This document shows positions 12,108-20,300 of a stretch of DNA of 53,393 nt, piece after piece. How positions within the stretch are numbered: the stretch's first letter is position 1; each line of letters opens with the position of its first letter. The stretch is from Marmoricola sp. Leaf446 (lineage in GTDB: Bacteria; Actinomycetota; Actinomycetes; Propionibacteriales; Nocardioidaceae). Under the pieces are notes generated by a model. The model was not told the origin of the DNA. It saw nothing but the letters and a program-made list of their open reading frames with translations, and did no database searches. The stretch covers positions 1,505,542 through 1,558,934 of the forward strand of contig NZ_LMRF01000001.1 in NCBI RefSeq assembly GCF_001424755.1, given 5' to 3'. The position numbers were made by a program, and so were the translations under genes.

Positions 12108-12782
12108 TCAGGCGGCGAGCCCGCGGGCGCGCAGCCACTGGTCGGGGTCGACCGGGGTGTCGCCCGCGGGGTGCACCTCGAGGTGGAGGTGCGGACCGGT
12201 GACGTTGCCGGTGGAGCCCACGCGGCCGATCGGGGTCCCGGGCCCGACACGCTGACCCGGCTCGGCGACGAACGCGCTCTGGTGGCAGTACCACAGCTCG
12301 GTGCCGTCGTCGAGGCGTACGACGGTCTTGTTGCCGAAGGCGCCGTCGGACTCCGCGGAGACCACGGTGCCCGGCCCGATCGCGACCAGGGGGGTGCCCT
12401 CAGGGGCGGCGAAGTCGAGACCGGTGTGCGTGCTGGACCACAGCGAGCTGGAGGCACCGAAGCGCCCCGTGAGGTGGTACGCCGCGACGGGCAGCTGCCA
12501 CGGCGGCGGCTTCTCGACCAGCTCGGCGCCCCGGACCACCCGGGCCGGCGGCACGAGGGCGGCCAGGCCGGCGGGCGACAGGGTCGGCTCGCCGACGCGG
12601 GTGCGGTCCGCGGCGCGGACGACGGCGGCGCCGGCGTCCCGCCCGGCCGCGTCCTCGGTGGCGGCGACGGCGGAGCCGGGGGCGGCGAGGAGCAGGAGGG
12701 AGGGAAGCGTCAACGGCAGCATCAGCAGACGTCGCCGCGTCCCGGGCATGACGGAGCTGGGGGGAACGGAGTTCAGGGGCAT
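12108..12782 (-). CDS. Secreted M23 family metallopeptidase
   Basis: The 224-residue protein has a signal peptide (RRRLLMLPLTLPSLLLLAAPGSAVA, read as a charged then hydrophobic run) and a C-terminal LytM/M23 domain. The zinc motifs are visible as HTGLDFAAPEGTP and GPHLHLEVHP. Members cut peptide crosslinks in peptidoglycan; a few are inactive regulators, but the zinc ligands appear intact here. ATG 12782 has GAGGTGA upstream; an internal ATG at 12749 is the alternative start. Confidence 0.88.
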   Translation of the reverse strand: MPLNSVPPSSVMPGTRRRLLMLPLTLPSLLLLAAPGSAVAATEDAAGRDAGAAVVRAADRTRVGEPTLSPAGLAALVPPARVVRGAELVEKPPPWQLPVAAYHLTGRFGASSSLWSSTHTGLDFAAPEGTPLVAIGPGTVVSAESDGAFGNKTVVRLDDGTELWYCHQSAFVAEPGQRVGPGTPIGRVGSTGNVTGPHLHLEVHPAGDTPVDPDQWLRARGLAA

Positions 12783-13235
12783 GGTGAGGGGGTGTCACCT
12801 CGAGGCGCCGCGGTGCACGGATGGGCGGCCGAGTCCGCCTGCCGTGGTGGCCCGTGTGGTCGGGGCGCACCGCTGCTCGTGGGAGGAGTCCTGGTGTCGG
12901 GGTCACCGCGGCCCGCACGAGCAGGTGGGGCGCATCTCGGGCGCACGGCTCTGGTCTGGTGCGACCCCGGCGCCCGAGGCGTCCGGCTCACCCGCACGGG
13001 TGTGTCGCCCGTCCAGTGAGACAGCCTCGGGCCCCAGGTGCAAACCCGGATGTCGGCCCCGTCACACCTCGGCGGCCGGTCCACGCTCAGCGGGTGAGCA
13101 AGGTCACCGGGGCCGAGCGCCGGGTGATCCGCGATTCCATGCCCGGCGGCTCCGGACGCAAACCTGCGCAGATGTGCGGGCTAGACAGGTCCAGGACGCG
13201 TACGCCGCGGGCTGGGCGCGGGCCCGGGGGCCGCT
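12783..13235. other. Long intergenic region between the M23 gene and the gene at 13249
   Basis: About 450 bases without a supported gene. Seen are an inverted repeat GGTGA-N6-TCACC at 13093-13108 and two GCAAACC words near 13041 and 13160. The stretch would form a long leader for the minus-strand peptidase gene. I looked for a c-di-AMP riboswitch, common before such genes in actinobacteria, and could not match its conserved blocks. Confidence 0.5.
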
Positions 13236-13241
13236 TAGCCT
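13236..13241 (+). promoter_or_regulatory. -10 element, leaderless
   Basis: TAGCCT ends seven bases before the ATG at 13249. Confidence 0.55.
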
Positions 13242-13248
13242 CGACCCC

Positions 13249-13611
13249 ATGGACGACACGCACGCCCCGAGCTCGGGGGCCGGGATCGGCAGCACCGCCC
13301 TCGGGCGGCTGCAGCTGCGTGTCCCCGACGACGGTGGCTTCGAGGACGTGGTCGTCGAGCGCCGCTGGCCCGACATGGTCGCGGCCCGGGCCTGGTGCGA
13401 GCGCACCATCGCACGGGCCAGCGCCGGCACCACCGTGATGGAGGTGCAGGTCTTCGAGGAGTCGTGGCGGCACGCCAAGTCGTGGGAGACCACGCGGCAC
13501 CGCCCGGTCGCCGAGGTGCTGCAGCTCGCGGTCGTCGCGGCCGACGGCACGCTGCGCTGGACCGAGCCGCGCTCCATGACGCCGCGCGCCGGCGCCCGCC
13601 ACCTGCTCTGA
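13249..13611 (+). CDS. Hypothetical protein, 120 residues
   Basis: A small soluble protein with no motif I recognise. After a 20-residue polar N terminus it shows alternating strand-like segments (GRLQLRVP, EDVVVERRWPDM, TTVMEVQVFEESW, VAEVLQLAVVAADG), suggesting a compact beta-rich fold. Two tryptophan-rich patches (RRWPDMVAARAWCE, ESWRHAKSWETTRH) stand out. The ATG lies seven bases after TAGCCT, which supports a leaderless start. It stands alone before the M20 peptidase gene, which has its own candidate promoter. Confidence 0.75.
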   Translation: MDDTHAPSSGAGIGSTALGRLQLRVPDDGGFEDVVVERRWPDMVAARAWCERTIARASAGTTVMEVQVFEESWRHAKSWETTRHRPVAEVLQLAVVAADGTLRWTEPRSMTPRAGARHLL

Positions 13612-13623
13612 CCCCGGCTGGGG

Positions 13624-13629
13624 CACGAT
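13624..13629 (+). promoter_or_regulatory. Weak -10 candidate of the M20 peptidase gene
   Basis: CACGAT ends seven bases before the ATG at 13637. The spacing fits the leaderless pattern but the first base deviates from TANNNT. Confidence 0.35.
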
Positions 13630-13636
13630 GGGGCGC

Positions 13637-14974
13637 ATGACGACCCCTGCCTCCGAGCCGAGTCCCGTGTCGACGTACGACCCTGCGGCCGAGGTCGTGG
13701 AGATCTGCCGCGACCTGATCCGGATGGACACCACCAACCACGGCGACGGCGACGGGCCGGGGGAGCGCAAGGCCGCGGAGCACGTGGCCTCGCTGCTCGA
13801 GGACGTCGGCATCACCACCGAGCTGTGGGAGGCCGAGCCCGGCCGCACCAACGTCCTGGCCCGCTGGGGCGGAGACGGCAGCGACGGGGCCGAGCCGATG
13901 CTGCTGCACGGCCACCTCGACGTCGTCCCCGCCGACGCCGACGACTGGGCGGTCCACCCGTTCAGCGGCGAGGTGCAGGACGGCATGGTCTGGGGCCGCG
14001 GCGCGGTCGACATGAAGGACTTCGACGCGATGCTGCTCTCCGTCGTCCGGGCGAGGGCGGCGGCGGGCCAGGTGCCCTCCCGGCCGCTGGTGCTGGCGTT
14101 CACGGCCGACGAGGAGGCCGGCGGCCACCGCGGCGCCGGGCCGCTCGTGGAGGCCAAGCGGGAGTGGTTCGAGGGCTGCACCCACGCCGTGGGCGAGGTC
14201 GGCGGGTTCTCCACCACCGTCCGCGGACGTCGCCTCTACCTCGTCGAGGCCGCGGAGAAGGGGATGGCCTGGATGCGGCTGACCGCGACCGGCAACGCCG
14301 GCCACGGGTCGATGCGGCACCCGGACAACGCCGTCACCCACCTCGCCGAGGCGGTGGCCCGGATCGGTCGCCACCCCTGGCCGGTGCAGCTGACCCCCAC
14401 GATGGAGGTGCTGATGGCGGTCGTCGGCGAGCTCGCCGGGGTGGAGGCCACGCCGGAGAACGCCGAGGAGCTGGTCGAGGAGTTCGGCAGCGCCTCGCGG
14501 ATGCTGGCCGCGGTGCTCAAGCACACCACCAACCCGACGATGCTCCAGGCCGGCTACAAGGTCAACGTCGTGCCCGGCCAGGCGACCGCCCGCATCGACG
14601 GACGGTTCCTGCCCGGGCACCAGGAGGACTTCGTCGCGACGCTGCACGAGCTGGCCGGTCCCCACGTCGAGGTCAGTTTCGACAGCCTGCAGGCCGGCCT
14701 GGAGACGTCGTACGACGGGCCGGTGGCCGAGGCGATGACCGCCTCGCTGCTCGAGGAGGACCCGGACGCCCTCGTGGCGCCCTACCTGATGAGCGGCGGC
14801 ACCGACGCCAAGCACTTCACCAAGCTGGGGATGCGCGCCTACGGCTTCGCGCCGCTGCGCCTGCCCGAGGACCTCGACTTCACCGGCCTCTTCCACGGGG
14901 TCGACGAGCGGGTGCCGGTCGACGCGCTGGAGTTCGGGGCGCGGGTCTTCGACCGGTTTCTCGGCAAGCTCTGA
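13637..14974 (+). CDS. M20/M25/M40 family metallohydrolase
   Basis: The 445-residue protein is a di-zinc peptidase or amidohydrolase of the ArgE/DapE/ACY1 type. Metal and catalytic motifs are present: HGHLDVVP near residue 90, WGRGAVDMKD, ADEEAGGHRGA with the catalytic Glu pair, NAGHGSMRHPDNA from the dimerisation domain, and the C-terminal HG (LFHGVDERV). Such enzymes cut dipeptides or acylated amino acids; the substrate cannot be told. The start is ATG 13637 rather than the in-frame GTG at 13628. Confidence 0.9.
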   Translation: MTTPASEPSPVSTYDPAAEVVEICRDLIRMDTTNHGDGDGPGERKAAEHVASLLEDVGITTELWEAEPGRTNVLARWGGDGSDGAEPMLLHGHLDVVPADADDWAVHPFSGEVQDGMVWGRGAVDMKDFDAMLLSVVRARAAAGQVPSRPLVLAFTADEEAGGHRGAGPLVEAKREWFEGCTHAVGEVGGFSTTVRGRRLYLVEAAEKGMAWMRLTATGNAGHGSMRHPDNAVTHLAEAVARIGRHPWPVQLTPTMEVLMAVVGELAGVEATPENAEELVEEFGSASRMLAAVLKHTTNPTMLQAGYKVNVVPGQATARIDGRFLPGHQEDFVATLHELAGPHVEVSFDSLQAGLETSYDGPVAEAMTASLLEEDPDALVAPYLMSGGTDAKHFTKLGMRAYGFAPLRLPEDLDFTGLFHGVDERVPVDALEFGARVFDRFLGKL

Positions 14975-14990
14975 GCCCTCGGCAAGCTCT
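14960..14990 (+). repeat. Short tandem duplication at a convergent gene end
   Basis: CTCGGCAAGCTCT occurs at 14960-14972 and again at 14978-14990, an 18-base period. The first copy holds the last codons of the M20 gene; the second runs into the stop codon of the minus-strand DUF5703 gene. Confidence 0.8.
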
Positions 14991-15225
14991 AGACGAACAC
15001 CGTGCGCTGCCGGATGATCCGGCGGCGCAGCAGCACCCGGCGGGTGCCGTCGTGCTTGATCTGCACCCGGTCGAGCTCCCAGCCGCCGTGCTCGGCGCGC
15101 TCGACGAGCATGCGGGTGACGGCGGTGCGGGAGTGCTCGCGGGAGATGAGCAGCTTCTCGAACTCGTACTCCACGCCCGGGCGGAGCGCGCGGTGCTGCA
15201 TCCGGCGGGCCTTGGCCGACGTCAT
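14989..15225 (-). CDS. DUF5703 family protein
   Basis: A 78-residue basic protein matching the small actinobacterial DUF5703 family as I remember it: PGVEYEFEKLLISREHSRTAV region, GGWELDRVQI, and an Arg-rich end (RRVLLRRRIIRQR). Function unknown. Its ATG overlaps the aldo/keto reductase stop in ATGA, so it is the second gene of that operon and relies on coupled translation. Confidence 0.75.
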   Translation of the reverse strand: MTSAKARRMQHRALRPGVEYEFEKLLISREHSRTAVTRMLVERAEHGGWELDRVQIKHDGTRRVLLRRRIIRQRTVFV

Positions 15226-16190
15226 CTGGTGGTCTCCTCCTCGGGTGTGGACGACACGTCCTCGAGCGCGGTGACGATCTCGGCGGGGAGGGTGCACTCC
15301 TCGACGCCGAGGGCGTCGCGCAGCTGGGCCGCGGTGCGGGCCCCCACGACCGGCGCCACGACGCCGGGGCGGTCCCGCACCCACGTCAACGCCACCTCGA
15401 GCGGAGTCCATCCCAGCCCGTCGGCGGCCTTGACGACCGCCTCGACGACGCGGGCCGAGCGCTCGTCGAGGTAGCGGCCCACGAAGCCGCCGAAGTGGGG
15501 GGAGGCGGCCCGGGAGTCCGCCGGGGTGCCGCCGCGGTACTTGCCGGTCAGCACGCCCCGGCCCAGCGGCGACCAGGGCAGCAGCCCCAGCCCCAGCGCC
15601 TGCGCCGCCGGCACGACCTCGGCCTCGACGGCGCGGTTGAGCAGGGAGTACTCCACCTGGTGGGAGGCCAGCGCCGCCCGACCCGGCACGGCGCGCTGCC
15701 AGGTCGCGGCCCGGGCCGACTGCCAGCCGGCGTAGTTGCTGATCCCGACGTACGCCGTCCGGCCGGTCGTCACGGCGAGGTCGAGCGCCGCCAGCGTCTC
15801 CTCCAGCGGCACCCGGTCGCTCCAGGTGTGCACCTGCCACAGGTCGACGTGGTCCACGCCGAGCCGCGTCAGCGAGGCGTCCAGCGAGGAGAGCAGGTGC
15901 CGGCGGGAGACGTCGACGTAGCGCTCACCGCGACGGCGCCCGACCCCGGCCTTGGTCGCGATGACGAGGTCGTCGCGGGCCACCACGTCGCCGACCAGGC
16001 GGCCCAGCAGCCGCTCGGAGTCGCCGTCGGTGTAGCCGGCGGCGGTGTCGACCAGGGTGCCGCCCGCGCCGGTGAAGGCGGCCAGCTGCTCGCGGGCCTC
16101 GTGCTCGTCGGTGTCCCGGCCCCAGGTCATCGTCCCCAGGGCGAGCCGGGAGACCGAGAGCCCGGTCTGCCCGACGTACCGCGTCCGCAT
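15222..16190 (-). CDS. Aldo/keto reductase
   Basis: The 322-residue protein is a NADPH-linked TIM-barrel reductase. Seen are LALGTMTWG, the catalytic DTAAGYTDGDSE with Asp and Tyr, LVIATKAG with Lys, VDLWQVHTWSD with the active His, and PWSPLGRGVLTGKY. The sequence is closest to the YdhF/YajO-like group. Substrate unknown. I prefer ATG 16190 over GTG 16199, because the GTG lies inside the TAGCGT promoter hexamer and the ATG follows it at seven bases. Confidence 0.9.
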   Translation of the reverse strand: MRTRYVGQTGLSVSRLALGTMTWGRDTDEHEAREQLAAFTGAGGTLVDTAAGYTDGDSERLLGRLVGDVVARDDLVIATKAGVGRRRGERYVDVSRRHLLSSLDASLTRLGVDHVDLWQVHTWSDRVPLEETLAALDLAVTTGRTAYVGISNYAGWQSARAATWQRAVPGRAALASHQVEYSLLNRAVEAEVVPAAQALGLGLLPWSPLGRGVLTGKYRGGTPADSRAASPHFGGFVGRYLDERSARVVEAVVKAADGLGWTPLEVALTWVRDRPGVVAPVVGARTAAQLRDALGVEECTLPAEIVTALEDVSSTPEEETTR

Positions 16191-16197
16191 GCCCCGC

Positions 16198-16203
16198 ACG
16201 CTA
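16198..16203 (-). promoter_or_regulatory. -10 element of the aldo/keto reductase operon, leaderless
   Basis: TAGCGT on the minus strand ends seven bases before ATG 16190 and contains part of an in-frame GTG. Confidence 0.6.
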
Positions 16204-16272
16204 TCCAGGCCGCCCGCGCAGCCGGTCCGCGGCTCGCCGGGTGGGGTCGGGTGAGGTGCAGGTGGACGTTCC

Positions 16273-16278
16273 TAGACT
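16273..16278 (+). promoter_or_regulatory. -10 element of uppP, leaderless
   Basis: TAGACT ends six bases before the uppP GTG at 16285. Confidence 0.6.
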
Positions 16279-16284
16279 GCTCCG

Positions 16285-17109
16285 GTGCTCGATCTCCTCA
16301 AGGCCGTCGTCCTGGGCCTCATCCAGGGACTCACCGAGTTCCTGCCCGTGTCCAGCAGCGCCCACCTGCGGATCTTCCCGGAGTGGTTCGGCTGGGGTGA
16401 CCCGGGAGCGGCGTTCACCGCGGTCATCCAGATCGGCACCGAGCTCGCGGTGCTCATCTACTTCCGCAACGACATCTGGCGCATCGCCAGCACCTGGGTG
16501 CGGTCGCTGTTCCGCCCGGAGTACCGCGGCCACGCCGACGCCCGCATGGGCTGGTACGTCATCGTCGGCTCGCTGCCGATCGTGCTGCTCGGGGTGGCGC
16601 TCAAGGACGTCATCGAGCGCGACTTCCGCAACCTGTGGATCATCGCCACCGCGCTGATCGTGATGGGCGTCATCCTCGGCGTCGCCGACCGCACTGCGCG
16701 CCAGGACCGCGAGCTCAAGCAGGTCGGCCTCAAGCACGCGCTGCTGCTCGGCGGCGCGCAGGCGCTGGCGCTGGTGCCGGGCGTCTCGCGCTCCGGCGCG
16801 ACCATCTCGATGGGGCTGTTCCTCGGCCTGACCCGCGAGGCGGCGACCCGGTTCGCCTTCCTGCTCGCCATCCCGGCCGTCGTCGGCGCCGGGCTGTTCG
16901 AGCTCAAGGAGATCCCCGACGGCGAGAACACCTACGGCTGGGGCCCCACCATCGTGGCCACGATCGTCTCCTTCGTGGTCGGGTACGCCGCGATCGCGTG
17001 GCTGCTCCGCTACGTCTCGACCCGGTCCTACGCGCCGTTCGTGCTCTACCGGATCGCGCTGGGCCTGCTCACCATGGGCCTGCTGGCCGCCGGGGTGCTG
17101 AGCGCCTGA
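16285..17109 (+). CDS. uppP: Undecaprenyl-diphosphatase
   Basis: The 274-residue integral membrane enzyme removes a phosphate from undecaprenyl diphosphate, recycling the lipid carrier for peptidoglycan synthesis; overproduction of the family gives bacitracin resistance. Both catalytic motifs are present: GLTEFLPVSSSAHL near residue 15 and PGVSRSGATISMGLFLG near residue 167. Several hydrophobic segments follow the family topology. The GTG start follows TAGACT by six bases. It is divergent from the aldo/keto reductase gene over 94 bases. Confidence 0.95.
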   Translation: MLDLLKAVVLGLIQGLTEFLPVSSSAHLRIFPEWFGWGDPGAAFTAVIQIGTELAVLIYFRNDIWRIASTWVRSLFRPEYRGHADARMGWYVIVGSLPIVLLGVALKDVIERDFRNLWIIATALIVMGVILGVADRTARQDRELKQVGLKHALLLGGAQALALVPGVSRSGATISMGLFLGLTREAATRFAFLLAIPAVVGAGLFELKEIPDGENTYGWGPTIVATIVSFVVGYAAIAWLLRYVSTRSYAPFVLYRIALGLLTMGLLAAGVLSA

Positions 17110-17124
17110 CCCCCCGGGTCCGGT

Positions 17125-18099
17125 TCACAGCCAGCCGGAGCGCTTGCTGATCAGGAACACCGTCAGCGAGCTGAGCAGCATCAGGCCGAGCGCCCACGGG
17201 TAGCCGTAGAGCCAGTGCAGCTCGGGCATGCGGTCGAAGTTCATGCCGTAGATGCCCGCGACCAGGGTGGGCGCCGCGATCAGGCCGATGGCGGCCGAGA
17301 TGCGACGGGTGTCGTCGTTCTGCTGGATCGAGATCTGCGCGAGGTGCGCGTCGAAGGCCGTGGAGAGCAGCGAGTCGAGGGTGTCGATGGTGTCGGCCAC
17401 CCGCGCGAGGTGGTCGGCGACGTCGCGGAAGTAGGGGCCGGCCTCGGTGTGGACGCCGCTGCCGGCGGCGAACCGGTTCATCGGCTCGCGCAGCGGCAGC
17501 ACGGCCCGGCGCATCTCGGCCAGCTCGCGCTTGAGCACGTAGATCCGGGCGCTGTCGTTGGTGCGGTCGTCGGAGAACACCGACTCCTCGACCTCGTCGA
17601 CGTCCTCCTGCAGCGAGTTGGCGACGTCCTCGTAGCGGTCCACCACGTCGTCGCACACGGCGTACAGCACCGCGGACGGGCCGTGGACGAGCACGTGGCT
17701 GTTGGCCTCGAGGCGACGCCGCGCCTCGGTGAGCGACGCGCCCTCGCCGTGGCGGACGGTGACGATGAAGCCGGGTCCGACGAAGAGGCTGATCTCCCCG
17801 GTCTCGACGGCGTCCTGCGCGTCGACGTACCACAGCGTCTTGAGCACGACGAACATCGAGTCGGCGTAGCGCTCCACCTTGGGTCGCTGGTGGGCCGAGA
17901 GGGCGTCCTCGACCGCCAGCTCGTGCAGGCCGTAGAGCTCCGCCACCCGCGCGAGCTCCTCGCCGGTCGGGTCGTGGAGCCCCACCCAGGTGAAGTCCTG
18001 CGGCTCCGAGACGCTGCCGCGCACGGCCGTCAGGTCACCCTGCTCGCAGCCCAGCTCGACCCGCTTGCCGTCGCGGTAGAGGGCGTTGTCGACGATCAC
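17125..18099 (-). CDS. corA: CorA family magnesium/cobalt transporter
   Basis: The 324-residue protein has the CorA architecture: a large cytoplasmic N-terminal domain with long helices, then two C-terminal membrane segments. The GMN signature appears as GIYGMNFDRMPEL at the end of the first membrane segment. A short basic tail (SKRSGWL) follows the second. CorA pentamers admit Mg2+ and also Co2+ or Ni2+. The GTG start is six bases after TATCTT. Only 31 bases separate it from the divergent phosphatase gene. Confidence 0.93.
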   Translation of the reverse strand: MIVDNALYRDGKRVELGCEQGDLTAVRGSVSEPQDFTWVGLHDPTGEELARVAELYGLHELAVEDALSAHQRPKVERYADSMFVVLKTLWYVDAQDAVETGEISLFVGPGFIVTVRHGEGASLTEARRRLEANSHVLVHGPSAVLYAVCDDVVDRYEDVANSLQEDVDEVEESVFSDDRTNDSARIYVLKRELAEMRRAVLPLREPMNRFAAGSGVHTEAGPYFRDVADHLARVADTIDTLDSLLSTAFDAHLAQISIQQNDDTRRISAAIGLIAAPTLVAGIYGMNFDRMPELHWLYGYPWALGLMLLSSLTVFLISKRSGWL

Positions 18100-18105
18100 C
18101 CGTGC

Positions 18106-18111
18106 AAGATA
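18106..18111 (-). promoter_or_regulatory. -10 element of corA, leaderless
   Basis: TATCTT on the minus strand ends six bases before the corA GTG. It lies seven bases from the opposing hexamer of the next gene. Confidence 0.55.
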
Positions 18112-18118
18112 CGACGGC

Positions 18119-18124
18119 TACGCT
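18119..18124 (+). promoter_or_regulatory. -10 element of the phosphatase gene, leaderless
   Basis: TACGCT ends six bases before ATG 18131. The matching -35 region would fall on the corA start codon. Confidence 0.55.
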
Positions 18125-18130
18125 CCGGGC

Positions 18131-18838
18131 ATGGCAACGGTGATCCTGGCGCGTCACGGTCGGACGGCGGCGAACGCGACCGGGGTGCTCGCCGGACGCA
18201 CGCCGGGGGTCCACCTGGACGACACCGGGAAGCAGCAGGCACAACGCGCGGCCGAGCGACTCACCGGCCTCACCCTCGCCGGCGTGGTGAGCAGCCCGCT
18301 CCAGCGCTGCCGCGAGACGGCGCGGCTGCTGGCGCCCGACCACCGGCCCGTCACCGAGCAGCGGCTCTCGGAGTGCGACTACGGCGAGTGGACCAACCGG
18401 CCGCTGAAGTCGCTGGCCAAGGAGAAGCTCTGGCGCACCGTCCAGGCCCAGCCCTCGGCCGCGCGGTTCCCGGGCGGGGAGTCGCTGCAGGAGATGTCGG
18501 CGCGGGCCGTGGCCGCGGTCCGCGAACGCGACGCGGCGTACGACGCGGAGGCCGGTGGCGACGCGGTCTGGCTGGCCGTCTCCCACGGCGACGTGATCAA
18601 GGCCGTCCTGGCCGACGCCCTGGGGATGCACCTCGACGCCTTCCAGCGGATCATGGTCGACCCGGCCAGCCTCTCGGTGGTGCGCTACACCCCCGAGCGG
18701 GCCTTCGTGGTGACGATGAACTCCAGCTCGGGGCCGCTGGGCCACCTGGCCCCGCCACCGGGCCGCAAGCGGCGCCGCAGCTCCGACGCGGCGGTCGGCG
18801 GGGGAGCGGGCCCCGAGGCCGCTTCCGCGACGTCCTAG
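18131..18838 (+). CDS. Histidine phosphatase family protein (MSMEG_4193-like)
   Basis: The 235-residue protein has the phosphoglycerate-mutase-like core: LARHGRTAAN with the catalytic RHG at residues 8-10, SSPLQRCRETA, the acidic ECDYGEW, and SHGDVIKAVLADALG with the second His. The tail is basic and Ala-rich. In actinobacteria this gene regularly precedes DUF3090, an SCO1664-like gene and mshC, as it does here, so a link to mycothiol metabolism is possible but unproven. Its stop codon forms part of the next promoter. Confidence 0.88.
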   Translation: MATVILARHGRTAANATGVLAGRTPGVHLDDTGKQQAQRAAERLTGLTLAGVVSSPLQRCRETARLLAPDHRPVTEQRLSECDYGEWTNRPLKSLAKEKLWRTVQAQPSAARFPGGESLQEMSARAVAAVRERDAAYDAEAGGDAVWLAVSHGDVIKAVLADALGMHLDAFQRIMVDPASLSVVRYTPERAFVVTMNSSSGPLGHLAPPPGRKRRRSSDAAVGGGAGPEAASATS

Positions 18839-18841
18839 AGT
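18836..18841 (+). promoter_or_regulatory. -10 element of the DUF3090 gene, built on a stop codon
   Basis: TAGAGT ends seven bases before ATG 18849. Its first three bases are the TAG stop of the upstream phosphatase gene. Confidence 0.5.
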
Positions 18842-18848
18842 CGAGCCC

Positions 18849-19439
18849 ATGCCCGTCGTCCACAGCTTCGACCCGCCCGACCGCTTCGTGCCGGGGACGG
18901 TCGGCGAGCCCGGGTCGCGCACCTTCTTCCTGCAGGCCCGGTCGGGCGCCCAGCTCACCTCGGTGTCGCTGGAGAAGCAGCAGGTGCAGATCCTGGGCGA
19001 GCGCATCGCCGAGCTGCTCGACGAGCTGATCGCGAGCGCGGAGCCGCGCGACACGGTGCCGGCTGTCACTCCGGTGTCGATGATCGACAACGAGCCGCTC
19101 GACCAGCCGATCGAGGAGGAGTTCCGCGCCGGCACCATCACGCTGTCGTGGGACGCCGACGACGAGCGGGTCGTGGTCGAGGTGTTCCCCGTCGCCGAGG
19201 TCGAGGTCGAGGTGCCGGTCGAGGCGGCCGAGCAGGAGCTGATCGACCTGCCCATCGAGGAGCCCGAGCCCGACGAGCTGCTGCTGGTGCGGATGCCGGC
19301 CGCCATGGCCCGGGCGTTCGCCGCCCGCGCCGAGTCCGTCGTGGCCGCCGGCCGGGCCCCGTGCCCGCTGTGCGGCGGTCCGCTCGACCCCGAGGGGCAC
19401 CTGTGCCCCCGGGCCAACGGCTACCGCCGCAGCGCCTGA
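18849..19439 (+). CDS. DUF3090 family protein
   Basis: The 196-residue protein matches the actinobacterial DUF3090 family: an N-terminal FDPPDRFVPGTVGEPG, FFLQARSG, SVSLEKQQVQILGERI, a long acidic middle, and a C-terminal metal-binding CPLCGGPLDPEGHLCPR that looks like a zinc ribbon. Function is unknown. The constant neighbourhood of mshC and the phosphatase suggests a shared process. ATG 18849 is seven bases after TAGAGT. Confidence 0.88.
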   Translation: MPVVHSFDPPDRFVPGTVGEPGSRTFFLQARSGAQLTSVSLEKQQVQILGERIAELLDELIASAEPRDTVPAVTPVSMIDNEPLDQPIEEEFRAGTITLSWDADDERVVVEVFPVAEVEVEVPVEAAEQELIDLPIEEPEPDELLLVRMPAAMARAFAARAESVVAAGRAPCPLCGGPLDPEGHLCPRANGYRRSA

Positions 19440-19458
19440 GGCCGGCCGAGCCCTGCCG

Positions 19459-20277
19459 ATGAACGCCGCTCCCGGTCCCGCCGCCCCGGGCCCCGACGCC
19501 GACGACCTGCTGCTCGGGGCCGAGCTGCACGTGCAGGGCCGGATCATGCCGGCGTCCAACCAGACCTTCCTGGCCACGCTGGGCGAGGACGGCCCGCGCT
19601 GCGTCTACAAGCCGGTCTCCGGCGAGCGGCCGCTGTGGGACTTCCCGCACGGCACCCTCGCCGAGCGCGAGTACGCCGCCTGGGTGGTCTCGGACCACCT
19701 CGGCTGGGACGTCGTGCCCCCGACCGTGCTACGCGAGGGCCCCGTCGGCCGCGGCATGGTGCAGCTGTGGCGCGAGCCCGTCGCCGGTCCCGACGACGTG
19801 CCCGACACCGTCGACGTGGTGCCCGAGGGCATCGTGCCCCGCGGCTGGCTGCACGTCCTGGACGCCTCCGGACCGCAGGACGAGCCGGTGATGCTGATCC
19901 ACGAGGACTCCGCGCCGCTGCGCCGGATGGCGGTCTTCGACGTCGTCACCAACAACACCGACCGCAAGGGCGGCCACGTGCTGGCCATGGCCGACGGCCA
20001 CCGCCACGGCGTCGACCACGGGGTCTGCTTCCACCACGAGGACAAGCTGCGCACCGTGCTGTGGGGGTGGGCCGGGCAGCAGCTCACCGACGAGGAGCGC
20101 GACGGCGTCGAGGACGTCCTGCTCGGTCTCCACGGGGAGCTCCGCGAGCGGCTCGAGGAGCTGCTGGCCGTCCACGAGGTCGACGCGACCGCCCGACGCT
20201 GCGAGCGGCTGCTGCGCGCCGGGAGCTTCCCGGTGCCGGCGGGTGGGTGGCCCTCCATCCCCTGGCCGCCCTTCTGA
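19459..20277 (+). CDS. SCO1664 family protein, PI3/4-kinase-like
   Basis: The 272-residue protein has kinase-like landmarks: [15 protein letters not shown] with a Lys in the nucleotide-binding position, then [15 protein letters not shown] with an NxxDRK-type catalytic loop, and [15 protein letters not shown] in the metal-binding position. The family is predicted to be related to phosphoinositide 3/4-kinases, without known substrate. No promoter hexamer is visible in the 19-base gap before it, so it is likely transcribed with DUF3090. Confidence 0.82.
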   Translation: MNAAPGPAAPGPDADDLLLGAELHVQGRIMPASNQTFLATLGEDGPRCVYKPVSGERPLWDFPHGTLAEREYAAWVVSDHLGWDVVPPTVLREGPVGRGMVQLWREPVAGPDDVPDTVDVVPEGIVPRGWLHVLDASGPQDEPVMLIHEDSAPLRRMAVFDVVTNNTDRKGGHVLAMADGHRHGVDHGVCFHHEDKLRTVLWGWAGQQLTDEERDGVEDVLLGLHGELRERLEELLAVHEVDATARRCERLLRAGSFPVPAGGWPSIPWPPF

Positions 20278-20287
20278 GGGCACCACA

Positions 20288-20293
20288 TACCCT
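20288..20293 (+). promoter_or_regulatory. -10 element of mshC, leaderless
   Basis: TACCCT ends seven bases before ATG 20301. Confidence 0.55.
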
Positions 20294-20300
20294 TCGGTCC

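Noticed and set aside
12783-13248. c-di-AMP (ydaO-type) riboswitch upstream of the M23 peptidase
   Set aside because: Expected from the gene type, but I could not match the conserved blocks. A covariance-model search of this region would decide.
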